From an uncultured Psychroserpens sp. (lineage in GTDB: Bacteria > Bacteroidota > Bacteroidia > Flavobacteriales > Flavobacteriaceae), in contig NZ_CANNDQ010000001.1 of the NCBI RefSeq assembly GCF_947503375.1, positions 248,001-312,000 on the forward strand: a DNA stretch of 64,000 bases, given 5' to 3'. Below, in pieces: positions 1 to 9,266 of this stretch. A program made the translations under genes and the position numbers. Positions within the stretch are counted from its first letter, which is position 1; each line of letters starts with the position of its first letter. The notes below the pieces were generated by a model, which was not told the DNA's origin, searched no databases, and worked only from the letters and a program-made list of their open reading frames with translations.

Positions 1-2082
1 CTCTACAACGGGAATATTAGTGAGACCATCTGGAAAACAGCTAATGACATCTCTAATACAACCACTAGAGGCTATGCCTATCAATACGATGCACTTAATA
101 GGCTCAAAGTCGCTAACATGTCTATTAATACAGGTACTGGATTTACTGTGGCTAATGGCTATCATTCTAATGGCATTGTGTATGATAAAAACGGTAACAT
201 TATGAGGTTGCAGCGAACAGGGACTTTTAATGTAGTGGATGATCTTACGTATACCTATGATGGTAATCAACTGCTTCGTGTTAGTGATAACGCTTTTGCG
301 CATCTAGATGGCTTTAAAGATGGTAATACTGTTGGTGATGATTATAGCTACGACGACAATGGCAATATGATAGAAGACAAAAACAAAAACATCTCTACCA
401 TAGCGTATAACCACCTTAACTTACCAACCACAGTAACCGTTGGTGGCACTAATAATGGCAGCATTACCTATGTATATGATGCTACAGGTGTTAAACTTAC
501 CAAAGCCGTTATAGAAGCTGGTAGTACTACAACCACTAAATATGCTGGTAATTATATTTATGAGCAAACAGGTACTAGTGAGACATTACAATTCTTTTCA
601 CATCCAGAAGGCTATGTTGAACCTGACGGTTCTGGAAATTATGATTATATTTACCAATACAAAGACCATTTAGGAAACGTTAGGCTTAGTTATAGCGATA
701 CCAATGACAATTACATTTCATTTGTAGACAATGCTTTTTATCAAGAGTATGAAGGTTGGTCTCCCGTTGCAAGTTCTGCTAATGGTAGTATAGAATTAGA
801 AAACAACCGTTTAAAGGTAAATGTTATTGATCAATGGAATGGTGCCTTTATTGTTATAGGTGATAACTTTGGTTCAGGTGAACAAATAGATATACATTTA
901 GATGTGGATAAAGGTGATACTAATGTGGTACGAGTATATTTAGTAGAATCTGAGCAAAACTATGCTAATCCGTCATATTATATGCTTAATAATAATACAC
1001 AAACAGGAAGTTATACGTATACTCATACAACGATGGGGAAACCTAAGTTACGTTTAGTAATAGATAAATCTAACACCAACCTTAGCGAGTTAACTCATTT
1101 TTATATAGATAATGTATACGTATCTTCTGGTGATCTAGAAATTATTGAAGAAAATAACTATTACCCATTTGGCTTGAAACATAAAGGGTATAATAATGTA
1201 ATAAATGGTACAGACCACCGTTATGGTTTTGGAGGTAAAGAAGAACAAGATGAATTAGGTCTTGAGTGGATGGATTTTCACGCTAGAAATTATGATGCTG
1301 CTTTAGGTAGGTGGATGAATCTTGACCCATTAGCTGAACAATATTTCAATACATCACCTTATAGTTTTGCTTTAAATAATCCGATATTTTTTACTGACCC
1401 TAGTGGTGAAGAAGTTGATATATCTGCTTTATTGAGTACAACAATTGGAGAGGGAGATAAAAAACGGGATAAAACTGAGGATGAACTTAATAGAGATAAA
1501 TGGTTAGCAGCTCAGTTGGTTATTAGTCTTAGTGATATTTCAGGACAGGAAATTACTATTAAAACGGATAAGAACGGTAAATCTATCTTAGTAGGAGATG
1601 AAAATCCATGTGAAACAGATTGTAATGAAGCTAGTGCTTACATATCACATTTATTGAGTTCTGATACAGATACTATAAAAGTTAGTGGTACTGATTTTGG
1701 TTCTGATAGTAGTCAAGATGGTAGTGCAGCTCTATTAGATGGGGCTCAAATAAATGGGATGCAAGAAGCATTAAAAGAAAATGGATTTGATGAAAGAATG
1801 ATGAGTGTTGGAATGGCATTTTTACATGAAAGTTTACATCTTAATGCTGGTGCTGACTTTTTTAGTAGTGAAGAAGATGAAGCAAATAAAATAGATGGTA
1901 TCTTTAAAGACAATGTTTCAAGTAAATCGCCAGCTGGTCCAACTACGGACATAGTTAATAGATTTAGAGAAGGTATGCGTTTACCTATTAGGTCTGCAAG
2001 AGGTAGCGGTGGACATTTGCATGTAACTAAAGATGGGAATAAGAAAATTTTAAAAGTAACTAACATAAAACCCAAATTATGA
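1..2082 (+). CDS. RHS/YD-repeat polymorphic toxin, C-terminal part, HExxH effector tip (5' truncated by window)
   Basis: The frame is open from base 1, so the gene begins upstream. YD-type repeats (YDALNRL, YDKNGNIMRL, YDDNGNM) fill the first 500 bases. The RHS core follows (KDHLGNVRLSY), interrupted by a roughly 150-residue beta-rich insert at about 700-1140 that looks like a carbohydrate-binding or jelly-roll module. The core resumes (NYYPFGLKHKGYN) and ends at the DPLAEQY...NPIFFTDPSGEE signature near 1325-1415. In RHS proteins the variable toxin starts after this DPxG region. Here that tip is about 220 residues and contains HESLH (1825-1839) followed by an acidic stretch (EEDEANK). This fits a zinc metallopeptidase-like active site, although the substrate cannot be deduced. 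The stop overlaps the start of the next gene by 4 bases (ATGA). Confidence 0.85.
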   Translation, partial: LYNGNISETIWKTANDISNTTTRGYAYQYDALNRLKVANMSINTGTGFTVANGYHSNGIVYDKNGNIMRLQRTGTFNVVDDLTYTYDGNQLLRVSDNAFAHLDGFKDGNTVGDDYSYDDNGNMIEDKNKNISTIAYNHLNLPTTVTVGGTNNGSITYVYDATGVKLTKAVIEAGSTTTTKYAGNYIYEQTGTSETLQFFSHPEGYVEPDGSGNYDYIYQYKDHLGNVRLSYSDTNDNYISFVDNAFYQEYEGWSPVASSANGSIELENNRLKVNVIDQWNGAFIVIGDNFGSGEQIDIHLDVDKGDTNVVRVYLVESEQNYANPSYYMLNNNTQTGSYTYTHTTMGKPKLRLVIDKSNTNLSELTHFYIDNVYVSSGDLEIIEENNYYPFGLKHKGYNNVINGTDHRYGFGGKEEQDELGLEWMDFHARNYDAALGRWMNLDPLAEQYFNTSPYSFALNNPIFFTDPSGEEVDISALLSTTIGEGDKKRDKTEDELNRDKWLAAQLVISLSDISGQEITIKTDKNGKSILVGDENPCETDCNEASAYISHLLSSDTDTIKVSGTDFGSDSSQDGSAALLDGAQINGMQEALKENGFDERMMSVGMAFLHESLHLNAGADFFSSEEDEANKIDGIFKDNVSSKSPAGPTTDIVNRFREGMRLPIRSARGSGGHLHVTKDGNKKILKVTNIKPKL

Positions 2083-2702
2083 CAAAAATTAAATATCTAA
2101 TTCTATTATGTTTTTTTAGCTTCTTTTATTGTAAGAACTCAGGTAATGAAGTTTCTACTCTTAGCGATGAAAAGAAGATGTTAGTTGAAGAAGTGGTTAA
2201 TCATGTTGTTAGTAATTTGAAAATAGATGATAAGCCATATTTAGTAGACCCATTCTTTAATAAGTTTGAATTTAATAGTTATACACACAATTATAGAGAT
2301 GAAATTCCTAAAGACAAAAACAAGGCAATTTTGTTGGATAAATATAATTGGAGTAATGAAGAATTTGCTGAAATTGAAAATAAAGTAAATCAAAATTACT
2401 ATGATAAATTAAATAAAGAATTGTTAGGTTATTCCAATGGAGAAAAAGCTAATTGGGTTATAAAGTTTTCAGGGTTTTATGAGAAGTTTATTTTCATAGA
2501 AGTCTTCAACTTTTGTGAAATGATTAATAAAGAGCAATTAATATCTAATGAAGAAATAGAAAAAAAACCTAAATGGGAAGTTACTTCATATGTTTATGAA
2601 TTGAAGGAAAACAAAATTGAAAACAAGCTTGTAGATAATATAATAATTCATGAACTTCCTTGTGGTGACGATAAACTTACTCATGAAATTAGGGAGCATT
2701 AA
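2079..2702 (+). CDS. small putative lipoprotein, candidate immunity partner of the upstream RHS toxin
   Basis: This 207-aa protein has a hydrophobic leader (ILLCFFSFFYC) with Cys18 as the likely lipidated residue, although the lipobox is not canonical. The mature part is lysine- and asparagine-rich and I recognise no domain. Its start codon overlaps the toxin stop (ATGA), so the two genes are translationally coupled. A gene in this position behind an RHS toxin tip is commonly its cognate immunity protein, and a periplasm-facing lipoprotein would suit a toxin acting in the envelope. That role is inferred from position only. Confidence 0.6.
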   Translation: MTKIKYLILLCFFSFFYCKNSGNEVSTLSDEKKMLVEEVVNHVVSNLKIDDKPYLVDPFFNKFEFNSYTHNYRDEIPKDKNKAILLDKYNWSNEEFAEIENKVNQNYYDKLNKELLGYSNGEKANWVIKFSGFYEKFIFIEVFNFCEMINKEQLISNEEIEKKPKWEVTSYVYELKENKIENKLVDNIIIHELPCGDDKLTHEIREH

Positions 2703-2846
2703 AATTTAGTACTCTGTCAAATGAGTAGATATTTTATAAAAAATTAATAAACTGATTTTCAAAAAAAAAGAGTGTTTGGCACTAATCGTTAAAACCGCAA
2801 CAAAAGTGTTCCAAAGTTGGAACAAGATTGAAATAGAGTAAGTTAG

Positions 2847-2883
2847 AGTTAAGACAGTTTTTTAAACTGTCTTACTCTTTTTA
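2847..2883 (+). terminator. intrinsic terminator of the RHS-lipoprotein operon
   Basis: The arms aagacagttt (2851-2860) and aaactgtctt (2864-2873) pair perfectly around a TTT loop. The stem extends with a one-base bulge (agagt/actct) and is followed by a T-rich run. It lies about 150 bases after the lipoprotein stop. Confidence 0.75.
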
Positions 2884-2935
2884 AGTTCATTGATATATTG
2901 AACATTGTTTTTAAGAATTATGATTTGAATCGCTA

Positions 2936-3186
2936 TTATCTTTTGCATCCTATTTTAACGATACATTTATTAAAGTTTCTATTGATTTGTAATCTATTGA
3001 TCTTTGCATTACAAAGCGTTTCAGAAAACATCGATTTATCAATGCTTTGACCATTAATAATTTCCATAGGTGTTTTACCATACAATCTACAGGGATAGCG
3101 ATGATGATTGTAATACTCCATAAAGGCATCAAGACTTTTAATATGTGAGGCTTGATCTTCCGATTGGTAGTGTAGTAAACCAGGTC
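2936..3186 (-). pseudogene. C-terminal remnant of a DDE transposase (IS3/IS481-like)
   Basis: On the minus strand this reads PGLLHYQSEDQ...FMEYYNHHRY then LYGKTPMEIING, the typical end of an integrase-core (rve) transposase of Bacteroidetes insertion sequences. Only about 80 residues remain and a stop (near 3187) cuts off the 5' part, so the catalytic DDE triad is missing. The rest of 2703-3414 holds only the terminator and two short repeats. The remnant marks past mobile-element activity between the RHS locus and the next gene. Confidence 0.65.
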
Positions 3187-3345
3187 ATAGACCAAAATGC
3201 AATTATAAACAACTGAAAACCAATAGTTAAAGTAAAATTTAATTGTTGGTTTTTTATGTTCATTGATATCTTGATAGAAAACAAAATTGCTTAGAGCTTT
3301 TAAAACCTAGGTTTTTTAAATCGTTATGTAGTAAATTAGGTCATG
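3171..3345. repeat. pair of 19-bp imperfect direct repeats
   Basis: tgtagtaaaccaggtcata (3171-3189) recurs as tgtagtaaattaggtcatg (3327-3345) with three mismatches, 156 bases apart in the same orientation. The first copy overlaps the edge of the transposase remnant, so these may be leftover insertion-sequence ends. Confidence 0.35.
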
Positions 3346-3414
3346 AAAAAATCCTATGCCCCAAATTACAAAATGACTTAAAATTTAAATTAAGTAACAA
3401 ACGATTGCGTTATT

Positions 3415-4068
3415 TCAAACAAACCCTTTTAATCGAGCTTGTTCAATTAAGAACCGATCATTTTTTTGTTCCACATCGAAGATGATTTTTAGGTTTCGTT
3501 TTCTGCGCTCTACTCCACTATTAGATAAAAAGACCAGTTCTGGAAGGTCTTTTGTTCTTATGCCTTTAGATAAGTAATGTAAAATCTGGTGATCTGTACG
3601 GTCTAATGTGATGTCTGAGGTCATTCTCGATCGAAACAAACGCAAAATAGTTTTACTATAAAATGGCTCTCCGCTTATAACACTTTCAATGGCACAGGTT
3701 AAATCTGCAAAAGCAATATCACTTTTAAGTAAGATGCTTTCGGGATTGAATGTTTTAACAATAGAAATGGTTTTGTAGTTATCTTTAAAAGAGGTCATGA
3801 CCAGAAATTTTACATTAGGCGACTTATTTTTTAGAGCGTTGATGATCTTATTAATGACTTGAAACTTCTCATGGGTTGATGATAAGTCCATATTTAAAAA
3901 CACAAGATTCACTTTATTTAAGGTAGCAATTACAGAATGGGCCTGATCATAACTTGTAGCTAGTCTTGTTCGGAAACTAGATTTAAACACATGGTTTAAC
4001 GCATTTTCAATACAATACGCAATTAAAGGCTCTTGTTCTACAATAAGGATATTGTTAGGCATACTCAT
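3415..4068 (-). CDS. LuxR-type response regulator with degenerate receiver
   Basis: This 217-aa protein has an N-terminal CheY-like fold (NNILIVEQEP) and a C-terminal LuxR/NarL-type helix-turn-helix (DHQILHYLSKGIRTKDLPEL). In canonical receivers the acidic pair is D-D/E and the phosphoacceptor is an Asp after a run of hydrophobics. Here the equivalents appear to be EQE and an Asn (LVFLNMDL). The protein therefore probably does not receive phosphate in the usual way. No histidine kinase is adjacent. Confidence 0.7.
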   Translation of the reverse strand: MSMPNNILIVEQEPLIAYCIENALNHVFKSSFRTRLATSYDQAHSVIATLNKVNLVFLNMDLSSTHEKFQVINKIINALKNKSPNVKFLVMTSFKDNYKTISIVKTFNPESILLKSDIAFADLTCAIESVISGEPFYSKTILRLFRSRMTSDITLDRTDHQILHYLSKGIRTKDLPELVFLSNSGVERRKRNLKIIFDVEQKNDRFLIEQARLKGFV

Positions 4069-4199
4069 GGTTGGTGATTTTGATTAAAATTAGAACTCAA
4101 AATCATAAGTTGCAGATAGCAATGAGTGAAATGGTTGTTTGATTTAGTCAAGTGAAACATCTCTAATCTAAATGTCTTTTCTAGTTTTGTTTATATAAA

Positions 4200-4236
4200 T
4201 ATAGTAAATAATCTATATTATAGATTATTTACTATA
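4200..4236 (-). terminator. AT-only terminator hairpin after dinB
   Basis: A perfect 17-bp stem (arms 4200-4216 and 4220-4236) with loop att lies just beyond the dinB stop. It is composed almost entirely of A/T. Its position at the 3' end of the dnaE-dinB operon argues for a terminator. Confidence 0.55.
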
Positions 4237-4248
4237 AATTAAAATTAA

Positions 4249-5466
4249 TTATCGTCGTCTATTCGCTAAAAGCGGAGGCGGTTCACCTGTAAATGGGTTC
4301 CAGCGGCTAATGCTTTTCGCTTCAATACCCACCGCTCTTATCACCGCTCTATCCCCATAGCGTTCTCGCATCCGATCCATAGCTTGGTATAAATTGATGA
4401 TCTTTTCGTTATCTTCAAAGAGGTTGATCTGGTAACCACCTTCTACTAAATGACTAAAGCGCACTCCTACTAATCTAACTAGCAAACGTCGTTGATAGAG
4501 TTTCTTATAGAGCTCTTTAACGATAGGAATAATCATATGATCAGCAGAACTGTATGGAATGCGTTTTTGAAGCGTATAAGTATTAAAATCGGAGTAACGA
4601 ATTTTAAACGTCACACAAGCTGTCAGCTTATTGCCTCTGCGTAATTGGTAAACAAGATTTTCTGCCATAGCTACAATGATGCTTTCTAGCTTGTTGACAT
4701 CTGTGGTATCTCTATCAAATGTACGTTCAGTAGAAATAGACTTCCGCTCATGGTATTGGACAACTGGAGAGTTATCAATTCCATTGGCTTTTTTCCAAAT
4801 GGAAATACCGTTTTTACCAAAGACCTTACCCATCATGTGCATAGGCATCTCTTGAATGGTTTTAATCCGTTTGATTCCCAAGTCGCACAAAGAGCGATAG
4901 GTCACATCACCGACCATGGGTATTTTTTTTACGGACAATGGCGAGAGAAAAGGTTTCTCGGTGCCATGGTTTATTCTGATCTGATTATTGGGTTTGGCTT
5001 CTCCTGTAGCAATTTTTGATACGGTCTTGTTGATAGATAGCCCAAAAGAAATGGGAAGCCCAGTTTCTTTCATTATTTTTTGACGTAATTCTGAAGCCAA
5101 TTGATGGCATCCAAAGAACTTGTCCATCCCAGAGAGGTCTATATAAAATTCATCTACTGATGTCTTTTCATATAAGGGTACGGACTCTTTGATAATATCC
5201 GTTACTGTGTCTGAGAACTTACTATAAATGCCCGAGTTACCCCTTAATACAATTGCTTCAGGACATAACTGTTTTGCCATACGCATCGGCATTGCTGAAT
5301 GAATTCCAAAACTTCTAGCTTCATAACTACAAGAAGCCACTACGCCTCTATCGGTAGTTCCACCAATCAAAACAGGTTTTCCTATGAGCTTACGGTCTAG
5401 TAAGCGTTCACAGGACACGAAAAACGTATCCAGATCCATATGTACAATTGAGCGATTAGGATTCAT
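4249..5466 (-). CDS. dinB: Y-family translesion DNA polymerase (DinB/Pol IV-like)
   Basis: This 405-aa Y-family polymerase copies damaged templates with low fidelity. Metal-binding residues are visible in MDLDTFF (Asp11) and SVDEFYIDLSG (Asp105, Glu106). Fingers/palm motifs (YEARSFGIHSAMP) and a helix-hairpin-helix region are present, followed by the little-finger domain. The C-terminus is basic (NPFTGEPPPLLANRRR) with no clear clamp-binding motif. The start overlaps the end of the DnaE-like gene by 11 bases, so the two are translationally coupled and form an error-prone repair cassette, probably under the S24 repressor encoded divergently upstream. Confidence 0.93.
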   Translation of the reverse strand: MNPNRSIVHMDLDTFFVSCERLLDRKLIGKPVLIGGTTDRGVVASCSYEARSFGIHSAMPMRMAKQLCPEAIVLRGNSGIYSKFSDTVTDIIKESVPLYEKTSVDEFYIDLSGMDKFFGCHQLASELRQKIMKETGLPISFGLSINKTVSKIATGEAKPNNQIRINHGTEKPFLSPLSVKKIPMVGDVTYRSLCDLGIKRIKTIQEMPMHMMGKVFGKNGISIWKKANGIDNSPVVQYHERKSISTERTFDRDTTDVNKLESIIVAMAENLVYQLRRGNKLTACVTFKIRYSDFNTYTLQKRIPYSSADHMIIPIVKELYKKLYQRRLLVRLVGVRFSHLVEGGYQINLFEDNEKIINLYQAMDRMRERYGDRAVIRAVGIEAKSISRWNPFTGEPPPLLANRRR

Positions 5467-8437
5467 AAGCTAGGGATTTGTGTTTACCTTCTGAATAGCG
5501 TGGATCTTCAATGATGGGCAATCGTTCCATTTTTATGGTTTCTATTGAAACGCAATCAAACTCTTCTATAACCTTGCCAGTAATTAAATAAATACCTTTT
5601 CCTCTAAAAGGGAATTGCTTGGCTATTGGTGGAAAATGTACCGTATCTATAAAATCACCTTTGGCATCTAAAAAAGTGCCGAAAAACATCTGTTTTCCAT
5701 TTGAGGTATTTGTTTTTTTGGTGGTAACTAAGTAACCCGAAATGGATATGACTTTTCCTTTTAAATGGATAAGATCCTTAGCGCTTATTGTATTTTCAAT
5801 AGGTGTCTGTAGCAACTTAAATGGACTACAGAGCGGAAAGCCTAATAGCTCTATTTCATCAAAGGCGTCTTCTAACGCCGTGCAAGTCAAATTCGGTGTT
5901 TTGTAATTGATCCGCTGTGTTTTAAAAAGTGTCATTTTAGACTCATCAAAAGACACCTTATTTATTTTCATATGTGCCTCCCAAAGTAATTCACGCTTGT
6001 TAGCACCTGTAAATCGAAAGGCGTTGCACTTAATTAAAAGTGCTATTTGTTCCATTGAAATGGAAACGCTATCGATAAAATCATCTAGGCTCTTAAATGG
6101 ACCATGCGTATTTCTTTTTTCTAAGATGCTTACTACTGTTTTGGATTCCAAGGACTGTAAATGCATAAAGCCCAAGTAAATGTCCTGACCATAAATCACC
6201 GTTTCATTAAAACTCTTATTTATACAAGGTGCCATAATGCTCGCCCCATGCATTCGTGCTTCGTGGACATAAAGTTCAGTGCGATAAAACCCTCCAAAAT
6301 TATTAATTGTTGCTACCATATACTCTAATGGGAAATACGCTTTGAGAAATAAACTTTGATAACTCTCAACGGCATAGGATGCCGAATGTCCTTTAGCAAA
6401 AGCATAGCCCGCAAAGCTCTCAATTTGTCGCCATATATCATTGGTAAGTTTTTCTGGTTTTCCATCAGCTTTACAATTTTCAAAGAATTGGTCTTTGACC
6501 TTGAGAAATTCTTCTCGCGAACGAAACTTGCCAGACATGCCTCTTCTGAGCATGTCAGCTTCTCCTAAGGTTAAGCCTCCAAAGTAGTGCGCCACTTTAA
6601 TCACATCTTCTTGGTAGACCATAACGCCATAAGTCTCTGGCATTATATTCATCAATACGGGATGTGCTTCCTTGCGACGCTCAGGGAAACGAAAACGTAA
6701 AATATACTCACGCATCATTCCTGATTTGGCTACTCCTGGACGAATCACTGAACTTGCAGCCACAAGACCTAGGTAGTCATCAACCTGTAGTTTTTTAAGT
6801 AGCATTCGCATGGCAGGAGATTCTACGTAGAAGCATCCTATGGCCTTGGCATTTTTAAGAAGATACTTGATGGATCGATCCTCTTTAAAGCGTTTAATAT
6901 CATGAATGTCAATGGGCGCTAATTCAGGACGATTGTATCGGACAATCTCTACAGCATCTTTTATCTTTCCTAATCCACGCTGAGACAGAATATCAAATTT
7001 ATAAAGCCCAATATCCTCTGCAACGATCATATCAAACTGAGTGGTGACAAAACCCTTAGGTGGCATGAAAGTGGCACAGTAGTAATGAATGGGTTGTTCT
7101 GAGATCAGTATGCCTCCAGCATGAATCCCCAAATAGTTTGGGAATCCTTGAATGAACTGACTATAGGTAAGCACTAATTGAGAGAGCTTATCAAGTGACT
7201 TGTAATGATATTGCCCAGAAGAGAGCAAATCAATTTCAGATTTTGGTAAGCCAAAGACCTTTCCAAGCTCTCTTACAGAGGCTTTGTACTTAAAGGTATT
7301 GTAAACAGTAATTAATGCCGTGTGCTTAAATCTTCTAAAGATAAATTCTGTGATGTCATCTCTATCTGTCCATGAGAAATCGATATCAAAATCTGGTGGA
7401 TTCTTTCGGTAAAGATTAATAAACCTTTCAAAATATAAATCAAGTTCCACAGGATCAACATCCGTAATCCTTAACAGGTAAGCAATAATGCTATTGGCTC
7501 CACTACCACGGCCAACATAAAAGTAGCCTTTAGATCGTGCGTATTTAAGAATTTTCCAGTTGATCAGAAAGTAAGAGACAAACCTCTTTTCTTTGATGAT
7601 TTGGAGTTCTTTTTCAATGCGTTCTAAAATACTTGCATCGGGATTTTCGTATCTGTATTTAAGGCCATCGAAGGTGAGTTTTTTAAGTAATCGGAAATCT
7701 AAGTCTTGATCATTGGTATATGCACTTTGATTGTTAGGAGTCTCTTTAGAAAAGTCAAAAACAATGGTGCAATTTTCTATTAAGGTTTTAGTATTAAAAA
7801 TGATCTCAGGGAATTCTGCAAATGCTTCTGTCAGTTCTAGGACAGACATCATTTTATGATGCTCTTGGCCTTGTTCTTTGACGCTGAGCTTACTTAAGAG
7901 GGTATTGTTATCAATGGCACGTAATAAACGATGGGTATTAAAGCCTTTTTTGTTCTGAAAACTAACCGTTTGTAGTATGACTAATCGGTCTAGATGTTGT
8001 ATCCATTTAGAAAACTTAAGTTTGGGAATATCCGCTACACTAATTCCGATGTACTCGTTTGCATTAAGATCGTCACCATTAAAAGTATGAAATGGATAAA
8101 TGACATAGGTGTTTTCAATCGCTTTTGCTCGCTTGGGAATCACAAAATTATCTAGATGCAAAAACTCAGATAGGTAATTGTTAATATTACAAAAACCACT
8201 ATTATTGCGAGCTAGCATAATGAATTGTTGCTGTGCACCATCTCTAAAATCAACCCCTACTATAGGTTTAATACGATATTTTGGCGCTAAACGAATAAAG
8301 TCTAAACATGCGGAGGTATTGTTGATATCCGTTAGTGCCATTGCCTGAACCTCCATCAAACTAGCTGTCTTCAGAAGATCTTCTGGTTTGATGGTACCGT
8401 ATCGTAAACTGTAATAGGTGTGACAATTTAAAAACAT
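5456..8437 (-). CDS. DnaE2/ImuC-like DNA polymerase III alpha subunit
   Basis: At 993 aa this is shorter than the replicative flavobacterial DnaE. It has an N-terminal PHP domain (CHTYYSLRYG, His6; ALTDINN, Asp37), the C-family palm with catalytic PDFDIDF (348-354), and a C-terminal OB-fold (KVISISGYLV). Small size, linkage to dinB and an SOS-like repressor indicate the mutagenic DnaE2 type that extends from lesions, rather than the chromosomal replicase. The start lies 52 bases from the divergent repressor start, so one control region serves both sides. Confidence 0.88.
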   Translation of the reverse strand: MFLNCHTYYSLRYGTIKPEDLLKTASLMEVQAMALTDINNTSACLDFIRLAPKYRIKPIVGVDFRDGAQQQFIMLARNNSGFCNINNYLSEFLHLDNFVIPKRAKAIENTYVIYPFHTFNGDDLNANEYIGISVADIPKLKFSKWIQHLDRLVILQTVSFQNKKGFNTHRLLRAIDNNTLLSKLSVKEQGQEHHKMMSVLELTEAFAEFPEIIFNTKTLIENCTIVFDFSKETPNNQSAYTNDQDLDFRLLKKLTFDGLKYRYENPDASILERIEKELQIIKEKRFVSYFLINWKILKYARSKGYFYVGRGSGANSIIAYLLRITDVDPVELDLYFERFINLYRKNPPDFDIDFSWTDRDDITEFIFRRFKHTALITVYNTFKYKASVRELGKVFGLPKSEIDLLSSGQYHYKSLDKLSQLVLTYSQFIQGFPNYLGIHAGGILISEQPIHYYCATFMPPKGFVTTQFDMIVAEDIGLYKFDILSQRGLGKIKDAVEIVRYNRPELAPIDIHDIKRFKEDRSIKYLLKNAKAIGCFYVESPAMRMLLKKLQVDDYLGLVAASSVIRPGVAKSGMMREYILRFRFPERRKEAHPVLMNIMPETYGVMVYQEDVIKVAHYFGGLTLGEADMLRRGMSGKFRSREEFLKVKDQFFENCKADGKPEKLTNDIWRQIESFAGYAFAKGHSASYAVESYQSLFLKAYFPLEYMVATINNFGGFYRTELYVHEARMHGASIMAPCINKSFNETVIYGQDIYLGFMHLQSLESKTVVSILEKRNTHGPFKSLDDFIDSVSISMEQIALLIKCNAFRFTGANKRELLWEAHMKINKVSFDESKMTLFKTQRINYKTPNLTCTALEDAFDEIELLGFPLCSPFKLLQTPIENTISAKDLIHLKGKVISISGYLVTTKKTNTSNGKQMFFGTFLDAKGDFIDTVHFPPIAKQFPFRGKGIYLITGKVIEEFDCVSIETIKMERLPIIEDPRYSEGKHKSLAYES

Positions 8438-8489
8438 TTTACAAATTTAGATACAATATGTAGCAAAGTTTGCTTATTTTTGTAGCATT
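8438..8489. promoter_or_regulatory. divergent promoter/operator between the mutagenesis operon and its S24 repressor
   Basis: This 52-bp gap contains a Bacteroidetes -7 box on each strand: TATTTTTG (+, 8475-8482) and TAAATTTG (-, 8449-8442). Between them lies the perfect palindrome gcaaagtttgc (8463-8473). The heptamer tgtagca occurs at 8459-8465 and again at 8481-8487. The palindrome is the best candidate for the repressor operator. Both -7 boxes sit so close to the start codons that the transcripts would be almost leaderless. Confidence 0.5.
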
Positions 8490-9266
8490 ATGAATTTATT
8501 TGCAAAAAACATTCGCCACCTAAGAAAGCTTAAAAACAGAACACAGGAACAGTGTGCTGATGATATAGGCATATTAAGATCCCGAGTAAGTTCCTATGAA
8601 GAAGGGCGCTCTCAACCGCCTTTTGAATTACTAATCAAGTTTTCAGAATACTTTAAACTTCCAATAGATATTTTAATTAAAAAAGATCTGACGCTGACTT
8701 CTGATAATTCATTTATTGAAATAGGAAAGCAACGTGTCTTATTCCCTATAGTTGTAGATAAGATGAACGAAGATTTAATTGAAGTTGTCCCTGTAAAAGC
8801 ATCGGCAGGATATTTAGCGGGATATGATGATCCTGAATATATTGAACAACTTGAGAAAATAAAACTTCCTTTTTTACCCACAGGGAAACATAGAGCCTTT
8901 CCAATTAAAGGGGACTCTATGCCCCCACTTAAAGCTGGTGCTTATGTGGTTGCCAAATACATGGAATCCTTAGATGACATCAAGGAAGGCTCAACTTATG
9001 TGCTTGTAACTTTAAATGATGGTATTGTTTATAAGCGGGTCTATAACCAGATAGAAACTAACCAGACTTTGCTATTAGTATCAGACAATAGCGATTACAA
9101 GGCTTATGAGGTTCCTGTAAATGAAGTGCTTGAACTATGGGAATTTACTTGTAGTATCAACACACAAGAGTACAATGAGCGTGACTTAAAAGTTGAGTCA
9201 ATCGCTCGAATGCTCAACGACCTTCAAGTTGAACTCAAAGAATTTACAAGCAAATATTCGCACTAA
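8490..9266 (+). CDS. LexA-like self-cleaving repressor (XRE HTH + peptidase S24)
   Basis: This 258-aa protein has an N-terminal XRE helix-turn-helix (about 7-60) and a C-terminal S24 peptidase. The Ala-Gly scissile site (KASAGYL, 106/107), catalytic serine (KGDSMPP, Ser143) and lysine (GIVYKRV, Lys182) are all present. The protein should therefore bind DNA and inactivate itself on RecA activation, like LexA or phage CI. It is divergent from the dnaE2-dinB operon and probably represses both that operon and itself. The fold also occurs in phage repressors, but the neighbours favour mutagenesis control. Confidence 0.88.
   Translation: MNLFAKNIRHLRKLKNRTQEQCADDIGILRSRVSSYEEGRSQPPFELLIKFSEYFKLPIDILIKKDLTLTSDNSFIEIGKQRVLFPIVVDKMNEDLIEVVPVKASAGYLAGYDDPEYIEQLEKIKLPFLPTGKHRAFPIKGDSMPPLKAGAYVVAKYMESLDDIKEGSTYVLVTLNDGIVYKRVYNQIETNQTLLLVSDNSDYKAYEVPVNEVLELWEFTCSINTQEYNERDLKVESIARMLNDLQVELKEFTSKYSH

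Noticed and set aside
1746..2075. 109-aa minus-strand frame opposite the RHS tip
   Set aside because: It mirrors the coding frame of the RHS gene, has no motif and no plausible ribosome-binding context.
2950..3195. 81-aa frame on the minus strand over the transposase remnant
   Set aside because: It is an out-of-frame reading of the transposase fragment; the real conserved sequence lies in the frame ending at 2936.
7500..7600. Possible CRISPR or tandem repeats inside dnaE2
   Set aside because: No regularly spaced repeats were found anywhere in the window; the region is plain coding sequence.
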